Source: Dactylonectria macrodidyma
Taxonomy: Eukaryota; Ascomycota; Sordariomycetes; Hypocreales; Nectriaceae
Direction: 5' to 3'
Assembly (NCBI GenBank): GCA_020744425.1
Contig: JAGMUV010000002.1
Span: 3,020,501-3,084,500, forward strand
DNA length: 64,000 nt
Part shown: positions 1 to 12,176 of the stretch, piece by piece
How the letters are laid out: every line of letters starts with the position of its first letter
Position numbering within the stretch: position 1 is the first letter of the stretch
Program-made: the position numbers and the translations under genes
The notes under the pieces: model-generated
What the model saw: only the letters and a program-made list of their open reading frames with translations
Databases searched by the model: none
What the model was told of the DNA's origin: nothing

Positions 1-3000
1 TCCACCACAACTATGCAACGGAATGGCCACGCGGACGGAAGTGTAATTCCTTCAAAAATGAGAGTCGATAACCCGGGACTTGGTTAGAGAAAACCACCAA
101 AGACTCAAGCAAACCAGTTCGAGTGGGTAGGATAGTGTGGCTGCAGGCCGAAGTTTGTAGCCACACTGTTCGTAGATCACTGCACGAGATGCAGCAACAG
201 GATTTTAGCCTGTGTTGTTAGAGGGGACGGAAGCTTCGGCGAACGGATCGTGAGCATGTCAAGATGAGCGGGGGGAGATTAGGGCATGGCCTAAGCAAGC
301 GACGAGGAATGGGGGCACCATGGACAGAATCGCTGAGCTTCTCGAGCTTCGTAAGCTTTGGTCGCACACAAGCTACAAGGTAAGTTAGGTTAGGTCGCAC
401 GGAACAGCAGGGAGAGCGGGAACATGAGGCGACGGCGACAGGGGTATCGGAGGAACAAAGATGGCGGCACGCTAAACTGGCGCGGGCGCGGTATTGAGAA
501 GACGCAAAAGGTCGAGCGCAGATCTTCCATAATTAGCCCAGAAGGAATACCTTTTAGGCCGCATTATGGTCACTCTGGCAGATAGCTAAATGACCAAATT
601 AGGCCAAATATTGATCCGTAATGTGGCATAAATTAAAAATAGATGCTTCCAGTTGTGGGATGTGAGGATGTGATGCGATGTGACAGGAGAGGAGGGGACA
701 TGTTAGCGCCCGCATGATGTTGTGCATGTTGTGCTAAACGTGCTAAGCGCCGAGGGACTGATGAGAGAGACGGTTTGGTTAGTGCGGAGGGGAAATTTGA
801 AAATTTAACCCAGAAATAGAGATCTAAATGGGCTAATTGTTGGCCATGCTTTCCATGGTCTTGGCGAGGAGGAGTGAACATGGCATCATATTTTGGGCTA
901 AACTCGGGCGGCACATACATGGCCATTGTGATAAACCACAAGGAAGTGGTGCAAGGGTTCAAGGGCGAGTAACAGCGCGAACCGTCCCGTAGCGACCGGC
1001 AGTCTTGTGAGCGGGGCCAATGACTCGCATTGGTCGCAAGGCCTCGAGCGGGCAGGCTAGATCGGATGTGGAATAAGAGGTCGACGCACACTAACATCAG
1101 GTTGTCGATGGATGAACCCTGGTGGTTTGTAGTTTTGAGGCCAGCCATGCCAGGATAGGGATGAATGCAAGGGGATGGGATGGGTGCTAGGGCTGGCACT
1201 TTGGTTTCCCTTCATGGGGTTCGGCCATGTCAAGTGACGGGTGCTACGTAGGGAGGTATTCGGATGTATGGGGAGGTCCGGGAGCTCGATCAAAGATGGA
1301 TTATGGCTGTTGATTATGGTTGACTGACGCTTGCCAGGACTGCCATGTTCATCTTGAGGCATGCTTCGACGATGCAGTTCTTTAATGGCCTGAGCGGTCG
1401 AATGGTACTAGCCAGGTAGGTGACTTACTGGTGACAAAGAGATTCCCCATAATCCACCACTACCTCTTGGGCCTACAGTACAACGTAGCCAGTTATCGCA
1501 CTCTGATGCCGTGTAAGTCGCTCTCCATGATACGATGCCTCGACTGGCCGCCGCAGCCGCATTGTTATTTCCTCCACACAACAAAGAACCCATGCAGGCA
1601 CGCAAGAGGTCAAATTCTATCATCACGTATTAGCATTCCCCCCTCCTTCCCCCCGATCAGCCATTCCTCTCAAGTCTTCTCATATTGACGCCAAGTTGCT
1701 AGCCCGCCCATGACTTCTCCGCGAAGCCGCTGAAGACAACGGCAAATGCCAGGACCTCAGAGCACAAGGCTGGTTAGGGACTAGGGACTGAGCCTATGGC
1801 TAGCACTTGGCAGCAGGCGCTGTGCACTCGTGGCCTAGGCGTTGCCATTGGCTAGAGCCCCATGCTCCCCTGTCACTATCCCTGCAGACGTTCTGCAGCA
1901 ACGGGCCAATCTTGATCCCCCGCCAGGATGGCAATTAAAGAGACCATCCCTGTTTGCGGCAGGCGCTACAATCGGTTGGTCCCGCGGCCCCTACCGCTTC
2001 TGCACGAGCCAACGTTTCGTCACACGTCGTCGGTCGAATCACGGCCCGCAGACGCTCTTTTCTCAACGACACTACATTGCCCCCCGGTCGTCCACCCGAC
2101 TCTTGCGTCCACAACTCTACGAAGTACCATAACGGCATAACCCTACCGCCACGCTTTTTGTCATCGCTGTCCTCGCAAAGCCTATCTTGCACGTTCGCAC
2201 TGCCGTGCGACGACGACCGGTACCTACTCGCCTGCGTGCGCTCGCACCACAATCCCGCGTACCGATCCTCGATAGGTCGCCTTCGTGTAGCGTTACAGTA
2301 GCGGCCGACCCCCTCTGGACAGCCTTTCCTGTGAGACTCGATTGCCCATTCGCTTCTCGCCCGCTCGATTCTTCTTCCGCGCCCGCTAGCAGTAGCTGCC
2401 GAGCCAAGGCTACGCCCAATCCTCGTGACCTCGCCGGAGTCGTCGCTCATGCTCCGGCTGTCCTGCGGCTGCCCAGGACCAAAGGCGTCACTTGTCTCTC
2501 CTGCCCCCGCAGCCATCGACCCATGCCCATTCTCAACGGAGACTTTACTGGGTTCGCAACCACGGTATGCTCTCGACTCGGCCGCTGGCAGCCACTTACA
2601 GCAGAGTTGAGGCCGTCCCGCAGGCCAATCTGTTGCCTGACCGCCTTTCACGGCCTCTCTATTCGCCCGCTCTGGTAAATGGCCTTGCTGCCTGGGATGA
2701 TGTTCTTCATCAGTCCTGTCCTAGAGCGGCCTTACCAAGCCGCACCACGTACTTCTTCCGAGTTTGGCTCTAGCCGATCCCTAGGCTCTGTCAAGTCTCT
2801 CCGTGGAGGTGAACCGTGGACCGTGAATCGTGAATTACTATCGACTCATGATCGCACTAAGCAGGACCTGTTTGATGAGGCATTTGCAAAGACGATCGAA
2901 TCCCCTTCTCAGGTCGGCACAGTATGCTCTGGCATGGGCGACCTTGCGAGAGAGCGAGAGATGGTGGACAGAACTAGCGATAACCCCTGGTGCAATGGGT

Positions 3001-4352
3001 TTTCGTCGTCCCCTCTCTCCCCGATAGCCCATGTGCCTTCGCTCATGCAGGTGCGGTACCCGGGTGAGCTCCTATCCACTCCGACGAAGTAGGCACAGGG
3101 TGAGTATACTCTATAACTACAGATGTAATGCGACGTTGAGGTACAGATCCGTTGCAGCAACCCTGGTAATCACCATTCTGTCAGGCCCAGAGCCTCCTTC
3201 TTTGTCTCCCACCGTCGAGCAGTTGCGATGTGCAATAATGGCTGAGAAGGCCGAGACTGATGTTGAACCCGTCTGCCGAGCCGAGCTGATGCGGAATAGC
3301 CTCGTCGCCCGCTCACGGACTCGAATATCCCCCTGTCTAGAGCCAAATCCGAAAGGATCCAGCCCCCTCTGGTCAACCAGCCGGCAGCTACCCTCCCACC
3401 GCGTGCAGAGTGGCTGCTTGGTATCCCCACGGACAGATGAGCACACCATGCGCGACTTTCCTCTTTGGATGACCCCCGGCCCGCACCTCCAAGTCCTTCT
3501 GCACATCTATTCCTAGAGTGGAGACCAGGCACACCCTTTTCCGTAAGAGGGACCAGCTTGGCCGGCTCATTCTCATTGGCCTCTCTAAGCGCAGTCGCTG
3601 GCCCTCGTGCGATAGACTCTTGGTCGTGCATGATGCAAAAATAGAACACAGGTTGGGAAGCCATCATCGAATCGATCCAAGATGGCCGCCAGTTGAGCGG
3701 CCATGATATAAGAATTTGCCCATCCGCAACCGCCCTTGGATTTTGGCCTTTTTTCTCTTCATTGTGTACAAGGCGAGAAGCTCCAAGTGTGGCCAAAAGG
3801 CAAATCCCTTCTCTTTAATCCCCCTCCCCGTTCTCCTCTTTGATCCCTTACTTTCCAAAACTTCCCGTTCACACAGCAAGCCGGGCTTGCTTGGAACCAG
3901 TCATTCATTGCGCAATTTCACACGGTCGAACCGAAGCGAACACACGAACGAACGAACAGCAACCACACGCAGTCCACTCCGACGTTTGATACGCCTGGCT
4001 GCCACTTACAACTCGACTCGGATCTTATCGATTCTGAACATCGAAATAACACTAATTTAATCAATTTGGATCGGAGGTTTCAACCCTGACTCTCCAGTCC
4101 AGTCTCTTTGCTTTACCCAACCTCTTGGCATTTGCGCTCGGCTCAGAACCTGGGCCTTTTCTTCTCTCTCCGCCACCCCAGCAGCCTAGCAGCCCCAGCA
4201 GTAAGACATTTCCCCATCCCGCTTTTGATCCGCTCCACACCACAGTGCGGCTCCCCTAAAGTCGCACCGTCCCACGCCCCCCCCGGTCCATCCTCACCCC
4301 CTCCTGGTCACCAGCATGCCAATACCGTACTGACCAAGATCGCAGCCTACAA
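1..4352. other. Intergenic region upstream of the Zn2Cys6 regulator
   Basis: I see no convincing gene here. Open frames exist on both strands, the longest on the minus strand at 1935-2651, but they lack recognisable domains, overlap one another on opposite strands and look like chance frames in GC-rich DNA. From about 3700 the plus strand becomes pyrimidine-rich and carries repeated short ACGAACGAACG-like stretches, as expected of the promoter and 5' leader of the gene starting at 4353. Confidence 0.55.
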
Positions 4353-6551
4353 ATGTCTACGCTGCCCCCCAACCATCACAGCGCCGTGATGCGATCAAAC
4401 GGAAACACAGTCAACATGGCTGCTCCTCAGTCTTCAAAGGCCAAGCCAGCCTCAAAAGCCAACAATGGCAAGCCCAAGACCAAGACTCAGATGCACCGCC
4501 GCTCAAGAACAGGTTCGTCGTCTCCGCGCCTTTACTGCACTTACACGCAAGTGGGAGCATCTCACAGCTCTCCCGTACCTGCACCCGTGTCCAGCCCCCG
4601 CACCACACCATCAGAGCTCTCTTTTGCTGACCCGATGCGTTTATTTTGTATAGGTTGCTACACCTGCAGATTGCGCCGCAAGAAGTGCGATGAGGGTTCG
4701 CCCATGTGCACCGCATGCAAGCACCTCGGCCTGCAGTGCGAGTACAAGCGACCTATGTGGTGGAGCAACAATGATATGCGCCGAAAGCACAAGGACGACA
4801 TCAAGACCATCATCAAGCGCAAGAAGCTCTCAGAGAAGTCTTCGCACAGCATCCAGACCTCTGTGGGCAGCTCCCCTCCCGGGCTCACCCACTCCATGCC
4901 TACATCCGCAACCTTCACAGACCCTCTCGACCGAAACAGGTCGGCCTCGATCGACTCGCACTTCTCTGCTGCCTTCAACTTCAACAGCCCCCCAAGTGGT
5001 GCCGACTTCGGCGCCTTCAATGCAAGCATGCACCCAGAGATCATGTTCGGCAGCTACTCGCCGTATGAGATTGATGTCAAGACTGAGCGGCAAATGTTCG
5101 TCAACGATGTGCCCACTCTTCGGGAGTCGCACATTTCCACCTTCAGCACCTACCAGCCGCCTCCTCCTGCCGGTACCATTCTGTCATCTGTGCCCTTTGA
5201 TGGCGAATGGACTGGTCAAATTTTCCAGGAGCGCAAGGAGTCGCTTTCCGAGGAGACGCTCAATGTCAACTTCTTTGACTTTTCCCACGGCCCTGCAACA
5301 GACTCGAGGCAAGTGCAGATTGAGCTAGACGAGAACGATCAGCGCCTTTTGGACCACTTCATCCAATTCGTTCTGCCAACCATTTTCCCCATCCTCGACT
5401 CCAACCAGCACGGCTCGGTTGGCTCTGACCTGATCCTCCCCGCACTGCAGTCCAACAGCGCATACCTGCACTGCTGCCTTAGCATCGCCGCCCAGCATCT
5501 TAAGTCGCATGCCAATGTCACTGGTGAGGAAGTTGACCATGACATCATGCGACACCGCTACGCTACCATCTGGGCCCTATGCGAGGCGCTCAAGAAGGAT
5601 GAGAACCACGAACAGATTCTTGAGGCCACCCTGGGCCTCATCTTCTTCCAGTGCGTTGTCGGTCGTTTCGACGACGGCCTGCTCGACATCCCTTGGCACC
5701 AGCACTTCCAAGCTGCAATCAGCTTGGTGCAGAAGCTTGACCTTCCCCGCATTGTTTCGGAGCCAACCGAGAGCCCAACCCAGACTCCCTTCAACATGAC
5801 TCTCACTTCATGGATTGACATCCTCGGTGCCACGATGAAAGGTCGATCCCCCACCTTCGCCCACACCTACCGGGAGAAGCACCTATCCCAAGTCAACCCC
5901 CATCTCGGCCTCCGAGAGCTTATGGGATGCGATGATCGCGTCATGTACCTCATCTCAGAGATTGCCTGCCTCGAGTCGCTAAAGAAGGACGGCATGGATG
6001 ACTTCACTCTTTGCCAGCATGTCTCGGCTCTCGGCGAGCAGATCAGCTTGACTGAGATGAACGAGGCTGGCCCCAAGATGCCCATCAATGCCAATGGCAG
6101 CCTCTCTCCCAAGCAGCTGTCCAAAAACATGACCTCGGCGTTCCGCCTGGCTGCCCGTATCTACCTCTGCAGTCTGGTTCCCGGCTTCAGCCCTAGCCAG
6201 CCATCACCCCTAGCACTGATCGAGAAGCTCACCGCTGTGCTCCAGCATATCCCATCAGGCCCCAATGGCTACGATCGCAACCTGGTCTGGGTCTACCTCA
6301 TCGGTGGGTCCATCAGCCTCCCAGGAAGCAACTTCCGGGCCTTCTTCCAGGACCGCCTGGCTCAGCTCAACGAACTTGCCAACTATGGCTCTATGGGTCG
6401 TGTGGCCACACTTTTGCACGAGGTGTGGCTGCAGAACGACAGCATGTCGGGCGTCAACACCCCCGGATCCACGGCGTCAGAGATGGCCCCGCCGCACATT
6501 CACTGGAGGGATGTCATGCAGATGAAGGGATGGGACTTTTTGCTGATCTAA
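4353..6551 (+). CDS. Zn(II)2Cys6 fungal-specific transcription factor
   Basis: This is a probable nuclear DNA-binding regulator. After removal of an intron at 4513-4653 (141 bases, GT...TAG) the protein is about 685 residues. The join gives the classic start of a zinc binuclear cluster, SRTGCYTCRLRRKKCDE, with six cysteines at about residues 55, 58, 65, 72, 75 and 82 (C-x2-C-x6-C-x6-C-x2-C-x6-C). A basic linker rich in K/R follows, then a Ser/Pro-rich stretch, and from about residue 280 to the end a helical region typical of the fungal-specific regulatory domain. The ATG at 4353 is the first in frame; ATGs at 4389 and 4416 are alternatives. The segment EYKRPMWWSNN after the cluster recalls the OefC-like subgroup, but that is memory-based and weak. 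Large non-coding regions flank it. The intron has no stop and is a multiple of three, so an unspliced product is also possible. Confidence 0.9.
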   Translation: MSTLPPNHHSAVMRSNGNTVNMAAPQSSKAKPASKANNGKPKTKTQMHRRSRTGSSSPRLYCTYTQVGASHSSPVPAPVSSPRTTPSELSFADPMRLFCIGCYTCRLRRKKCDEGSPMCTACKHLGLQCEYKRPMWWSNNDMRRKHKDDIKTIIKRKKLSEKSSHSIQTSVGSSPPGLTHSMPTSATFTDPLDRNRSASIDSHFSAAFNFNSPPSGADFGAFNASMHPEIMFGSYSPYEIDVKTERQMFVNDVPTLRESHISTFSTYQPPPPAGTILSSVPFDGEWTGQIFQERKESLSEETLNVNFFDFSHGPATDSRQVQIELDENDQRLLDHFIQFVLPTIFPILDSNQHGSVGSDLILPALQSNSAYLHCCLSIAAQHLKSHANVTGEEVDHDIMRHRYATIWALCEALKKDENHEQILEATLGLIFFQCVVGRFDDGLLDIPWHQHFQAAISLVQKLDLPRIVSEPTESPTQTPFNMTLTSWIDILGATMKGRSPTFAHTYREKHLSQVNPHLGLRELMGCDDRVMYLISEIACLESLKKDGMDDFTLCQHVSALGEQISLTEMNEAGPKMPINANGSLSPKQLSKNMTSAFRLAARIYLCSLVPGFSPSQPSPLALIEKLTAVLQHIPSGPNGYDRNLVWVYLIGGSISLPGSNFRAFFQDRLAQLNELANYGSMGRVATLLHEVWLQNDSMSGVNTPGSTASEMAPPHIHWRDVMQMKGWDFLLI

Positions 6552-7606
6552 GGGCCCTGAAGTCAATCCAAACACTGCTTTCAATCTATCTTCAACAGCT
6601 GGTCTTTGAAGGGGAGCGAGGGTGTTTTTGGGTGGGCCAATGGGACCTCTCAGCACTTACATCCCCTTCTCTTTCTGCATGGAAGCGGCTTTGGACCGCC
6701 TTTGAAGGCGATGCAGGCATTTGCCGGTCGCCGTGGACCAGGGTACGGAGCACAATGTGCTTGTTCGTCCGTTGGCATTAAATCTGCCTTTTTTTTTTCC
6801 TTTTCAATGATTTCTTTGACTAAGAGTGGTCTGCTTTTTTTACATTCTTTTTTTTCTTTTCTCATCGCACTTCGCTTCGTTTTACAATGATACCTACTGG
6901 GATGGGACTTTACTAGAGGATGCCGCAAGGCGTACAGCAGGGAAACATATTTTCTTTTTTTCTTTTTTACAGAGAAGCGACACTTGGACACACCATTTCT
7001 CGACACTTGGGGGAATACAAACTGGAGCGGGGACGCAGTGGCGTTGAGGATGGATGCATGATGGATGGATGGACGAGCGAGATGGCTGAGTGGAGGATGA
7101 GCAGGGTTACGACGAGTAACTGACCACGTTCATATGCAGCCTGCAGGAACAACGGGGCGATGAATGATGCTTTTCCTTTTTTATTTTTACCATTATTGCT
7201 GAGTTGTCTCAAGACTCGGAAATCGCTCGCTTTCGCTTAGATACCAGGCGGGCAATGGTATGGGTTTTGGTGGGAACGGGGATACATACAAGCAGGCGCA
7301 GGGCAGGATTCCGGCATGGACAGGCATTGAATTGGCTTCGATCTTGTTGTAGCATTGAGCAAGGATGGAGAACGGATTTGGTCAGGACAGGAATTCCTCG
7401 GACACCAAGGAAAAGCTCTGGGAGTTGGGACGGGCTAGTTTCCGGATCTGAATGAGGAGGGAATATGATACGTCGAGTGGTGACTTGTCGACGATAGATA
7501 GCTGCCTTGGTAGGTAGATAGTCTCACGGACAAGACATGCATCGATCTATTCAAACATGCATACATAGCAATATCTCATTCATAATGTGATAGTGATGTG
7601 ATGTGG

Positions 7607-7645
7607 AGGCGAGGCTTGCAGGCGAGGCTTGCAGGCGAGGCTTGT
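7607..7645 (+). repeat. Three tandem copies of a 13-base unit
   Basis: The unit AGGCGAGGCTTGC is repeated head to tail three times; the third copy ends in T instead of C. It lies in non-coding DNA about 1 kb after the Zn2Cys6 gene and looks like a minisatellite seed. Confidence 0.9.
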
Positions 7646-8782
7646 AGACTGGACATGCACACGATAGTACAAGACCTGCACTGCAATGCATTCATTCTGC
7701 ATTCTGCACTCAGCACCTAGGAATGCATTACACTACTGATTTGGAATACGAGTCGTTCTCTTCACTCTTCCCTCGATCCAACAAGGTCGTGTGACACGGA
7801 CCGGCGATTGGGACTGCGACGGCCGACTGGAGAGGAAAATGGGCGGCCGCGACATTCCAAGTCTTAAGTGATTGGAATTAATGATCCCGGGCATGCCCTC
7901 TGGAAGCGGGGTCCATGTCCGATGGATGATGGGGGATGCTGAGAATCCTGGGAATGAGACGCTGGGAGGCTGGAAGGTGGCACACTCGCACATGGGGGAA
8001 AAAGCACGAGAAAGACTTAATACGTGTGTATGAGTTTATCCCATCGAGAACGGATGGATGCCCTTGTTAGAGGGACGGAGAGAGAGAGAGAAAGGGACCT
8101 GGATGTGGGCTTTTTGCGCGAGGTGGTCAGCATCACACCACCACCTTTTGCAGCGAGCATGGTAGCGAATGGCTTACACCGGCAGCAAGGGACAAGCAGG
8201 CACGTTGCGGCAGTAGATGGTCTGATATGAGGGGAGAGGCCGTTTTGACATGTGCGCATGCGGGAATACTTTGAGGTTGTCTAACGTATGTTGTATGAGT
8301 GAGGGAGAGAATTACAAGCACCTTGGTGAGAGGGTGTCTCGATTGTCCGGGTTGTCTCTGTTGTCTTGACTGTCTCAATGGTCTCTCCCATGCATGCCCT
8401 TGTTCCTGCTGTGTTGTTTGGTGCCATGATGCAGTACAGCGAGTGCTGTACAGAGGTAAGGTAGGTAAGAAGAGGTGTAGTGTAGTAAATGGCACCCTCC
8501 TTGCCTTTGCGCATGCGATGCACGGTCGGCGTGATGTGATGTGATGATCTGGCAATGGAGTGTGGAACAAGGCCGTTACGCTAGCAGAGACGAAAGATAT
8601 GGAGAGACAGAATGAGATAGATAGAAGAGCGAGAGAGATATGGGGGTACAGATGCGAGATGCAAGCTGCAAAGCTGCTAGCTGCTGCTGCTACCGTAGAT
8701 GCGTCGCTGCGAGTGTGTGCTGTGCGAGTCGGATCTGAGCATCATCCTCAACCTAGCCTAACCTATCTACCAACAGCACCCA

Positions 8783-8799
8783 CCCCCCCCCCCCCCCCC
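8783..8799 (+). repeat. Poly-C tract (17 bases)
   Basis: This is an uninterrupted run of 17 C in the intergenic region. Such runs are slippage-prone, so the assembled length may be inexact. Confidence 0.9.
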
Positions 8800-9855
8800 A
8801 GTAAATCATCCCACGCTGTTTCTATGAAAAGCCACATACCCGCACTGCAGCTGAGTCAAGGTTTAGGGGAAGGTGTCTGGGGTGCTGGCTGGTGGGGAGG
8901 AAGAAAGAGAGAAAGAAGAACAGCAGAGGACAGCGTCGAGGCTGCATTGCATCGCATCGCAGCTGCACTAAAGTAGCGAACGAGCGGCGCACAGCACATC
9001 GACGCATATATTCGTACATGAGAGGGGAAGGGGGAACAAAGAGGAAGCGAATTTCCTCTCCCCCGGGATTTCCTGAAGACTAATGATAGGACGGTAGAGT
9101 ACAGTAGCTCCCGGATGCAGTGTGCCCTCGGGCCGTTCGCTGTATGTGCCTAGGTAGGTAGCTAAAAGTTGGAATGGAGATAATGCTTGTCGTGGAAAAC
9201 CACGTATGTCGGTCTGGATGTAGGGATGTGCAGCAGCAGGGAGTACCTTAGGTACTGTAGGGATGCCCCTCTGCGTCAGGCTCTGCACTGCACCGTACCT
9301 ACAGATGCCCTGTGAGTTTCTGTGCGACCAGTGCGTCGGAGCTAGAGTAGGTAGCTTGCGTTACGAAAACGAAGACGCCATGGGTAAAAGGCTGAGCTGG
9401 CAGAGCAGAGGAAAGATGGGGGACGTATGGAGGGCGTGGAGGGTGTGTGTAAGTGTTTGTTGAAGCTATTGCGGAGTTACAGTAGGTTAGACTGCAGGGT
9501 CTCTCTGTCTCTCAGCTTTCACAGTTTCGTTGACACTGTCTGATGGTGTTCCGTCCGCCATGCCCTGCCCTGCAACCCGCTTCACTTTCTGTCCCTCTGG
9601 GTCTTCGCTGGCAATGCCTACCTACCTACGCGGGAACGGTGTGGGATGACTCGAATTCAGAGGCCCGCTGTCATGGCTAGGGCTTGAAAATGTTGGGGAA
9701 TGGATCACGGTGGATTGGAAAACGTGGTGGTGACTCTTCACTTCATTATCGTGGGGCGCTCGTAGGTGGGAATTACAAGGGCATAATCTGGGCATTGTTA
9801 ATGGCGGCGGTGTAATTGCTTCAATGAGTGCGAGGGGCCGTGACATGTGAATGAT

Positions 9856-9883
9856 GGGGGGGGGGGGGGGGGGGGGGGGGGGG
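9856..9883 (+). repeat. Poly-G tract (28 bases)
   Basis: This is an uninterrupted run of 28 G starting just after ATGAT. It is long enough to fold as a G-quadruplex. The exact length is doubtful because homopolymers are hard to sequence. Confidence 0.9.
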
Positions 9884-12176
9884 CGGTGGCATTTTCTTCA
9901 TCTTGGTTTTGGCCAGTCACTAACTTATACCTTCTAGGTTGTTTGCCGGTGTTACCGAAATACTTGCATGGGGTATTTTCTTTTCTTTTCTTCGTTTCGT
10001 TTCCTTATTCAACCTACCATGATTTGCGTATTTATCAGCTTAGCATGCTTCTTCGATAAAGAGTCTAGAGGCACCCAGTCCGCGGATCGGACAGGGCATG
10101 GCCAGGCAAATGGGATCCTGGTGCAGCGGGAAGATCGGAGGGACGCTCGCGAGCCAACAAGGCACTAATTTACATGCCAATCGGTCTTCAACAATGACAA
10201 AGGCCGAAAAGAGTTGTGCACGTATCTTTGTGTCCTTGAACAGCTTCCCCTGTAACTTGATTATGTGGCCAGTTGCGCTCTTTGACGGTTGGTTCGTTGT
10301 CGCAACACCAGTCAGACAATGGACCGTCTAGGCGGTCCAGTCTTTCGTTGGGCGGCCTAGGCCGGTGGAATGTCAATGTGCCGGTCGCGCGACGCTTTTT
10401 CAGCCTGACGTCGGTTGATTCCCGTCGCTTGGCGGTTGATTTCCTCGTCATGAGTTGAAACAAACGAGGCCATCGAGAGGCAGCTGATGGAGAGATAGTT
10501 GACGACCGGCACCAGCTCATCTTGCCGTGGTCCCCGTTGTAGGTCGGGACGGTGAGGATGACGAAACAAGGCGGATGATGAGGGCTTTGGGAATGCCTCC
10601 CCCCTCCGAACTCTGTTGAGATTCCGGGGCAACGGTCGCGCTCACCCCCGCGCGCAAATCATTTGCACATTATCGAGGCATTCGCAACACACTCATATGT
10701 ATTCTTGGGAAGATCCGCTGGTGTCTGTCCGACCCGATGCTAAGTTGGAGACCCATCAGTGGGCCTTAAGCGCTCAAGCATATTGCCTGTCATCGTATTC
10801 CCCCCCACCGGCGCTTCAGAAGATCCCGATTTAGGAAACAGCATAGGCCATGCCTGAAATGTCCCCAAAATTGGCTACAGCAGGACTGCTGGCGGGCTGT
10901 TTCACTGGCCCTCGGGCGCCCATAAGGCCCCGTGTCCCCTGTAGCGCTCTGGGATTTTAGGCTTTCACGGCCCAATCAGAAGCGACCTAACCTCGCCGCG
11001 CGGCTAATTCTGCAACGCAGCCAACCACAGCGCGGCTTTAGCCACGGCCAGTCAAGCCGGCTTTCGCGCAGCTTCTCTCAAACGTACCCACCTTGATTCA
11101 AACCCACTCCAACCCCATCCGAGCCCCCCAGAAGGACTTACACGCTTCCCAATCATCGCCAGCGTCTCGGGCATCGACACGACGAGCACGCGGCCAGCGC
11201 ATCGTCGCCAATCATCCCACGATCGAACGGGGTCACGCTCACAGTCACTCCATCCGGCCGCATCTCCCGCAATGGTCCCTTTCGTTTCGACTCTTTCGCT
11301 TCCATTGTTGCCCTGTGTCAACTGCCGCCGGCCTGACGCCGCGCGACTGGTTCTCGAGTGACCTCTCTCCACCAAGGCGCCCTTCTCTTGCGCTGAGCCC
11401 CCCCAAGCTTGCTTGGAGCCCTAGTATCCAACCTGCTCATACTCGATGGTCCCCTCCCCCATGATAGCGTGGACCGACGGCATGCGACGACCAGTCAAGC
11501 CCATGGGGCCATGGATGGGCAGAGTATGGTATGGCCATTTTCTTGGTGACGGCTCTCTAACCGGGGTGGCTTTGCCTGAAGCTCTGCTGAGTGCCGACTC
11601 TTTGGCGGCGGGAATGAGCAGGTCCATATGGAGTCGTATGGCCACTCGTTTGGCGACCAAGAATCATACCGCGTTTCTTCTTTTTACATTTTCTGCTTCT
11701 TGTCCCTGCTTGCCAATGCTCCGGGCTTCGTCTTCTCTAACCTTGTTCTTCCTCTCTCCCTCTCCCTCTCTCCTCTCTCCCCCTCTCCTTCTGTCTCCCT
11801 GGCTCCATACCTACTTCATTTCTGTTTCTTCTGTTTCACTTGTTCACCCTATCAGAACAAACAAGTTGATTGTTCACCAGTTTCCTCTCGGTCTTTGTTG
11901 CACACACTGGCTGTGTTCTCATTGCCCAGTGCAGCTTCTCCGTGAGCTCATTGTTTCTTTTCTTTTACTTTGACTGCGTATCCGATTGTTCTGCCGACCT
12001 GAATATCACGACCTCGTTCATCACCAAGAAGCACCTCTGTCTCCAAGAAACCCGCCTGCGACTACATCGACGAATCTCAACTCTCCCTCCCAGCGAATCC
12101 GGCGCTGCCTATACCCGGATATCCAACACGAACATTAATATCGTCGTTTCTCGTTGTTCAAGTCCGAACGCTCGCT

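Larger units (their letters stand above)
6552..12176. other. Long intergenic region between the Zn2Cys6 gene and the Cys-rich membrane protein gene
   Basis: There is no supported gene in 5.6 kb. The first several hundred bases are T-rich and probably the 3' UTR of the upstream gene. The middle holds a 13-base tandem repeat (7607-7645), a C17 tract (8783-8799), a G28 tract (9856-9883) and many TAGGTAGGT/TACCTACC-like short motifs. From about 11700 to 12170 the plus strand is strongly C/T-rich (for example 11754-11800), as expected for the 5' leader of the gene at 12177. Open frames such as 11446-11973 have no domain signature. Confidence 0.5.

Noticed and set aside
1935..2651. 238-residue minus-strand open frame
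   Set aside because: It overlaps several plus-strand frames of similar length, has no domain or plausible composition, and fits chance openness in GC-rich DNA.
11446..11973. 175-residue plus-strand frame
   Set aside because: It does not resemble a protein family and lies in the pyrimidine-rich leader of the 12177 gene; the hydrophobic end comes from CT-rich DNA.
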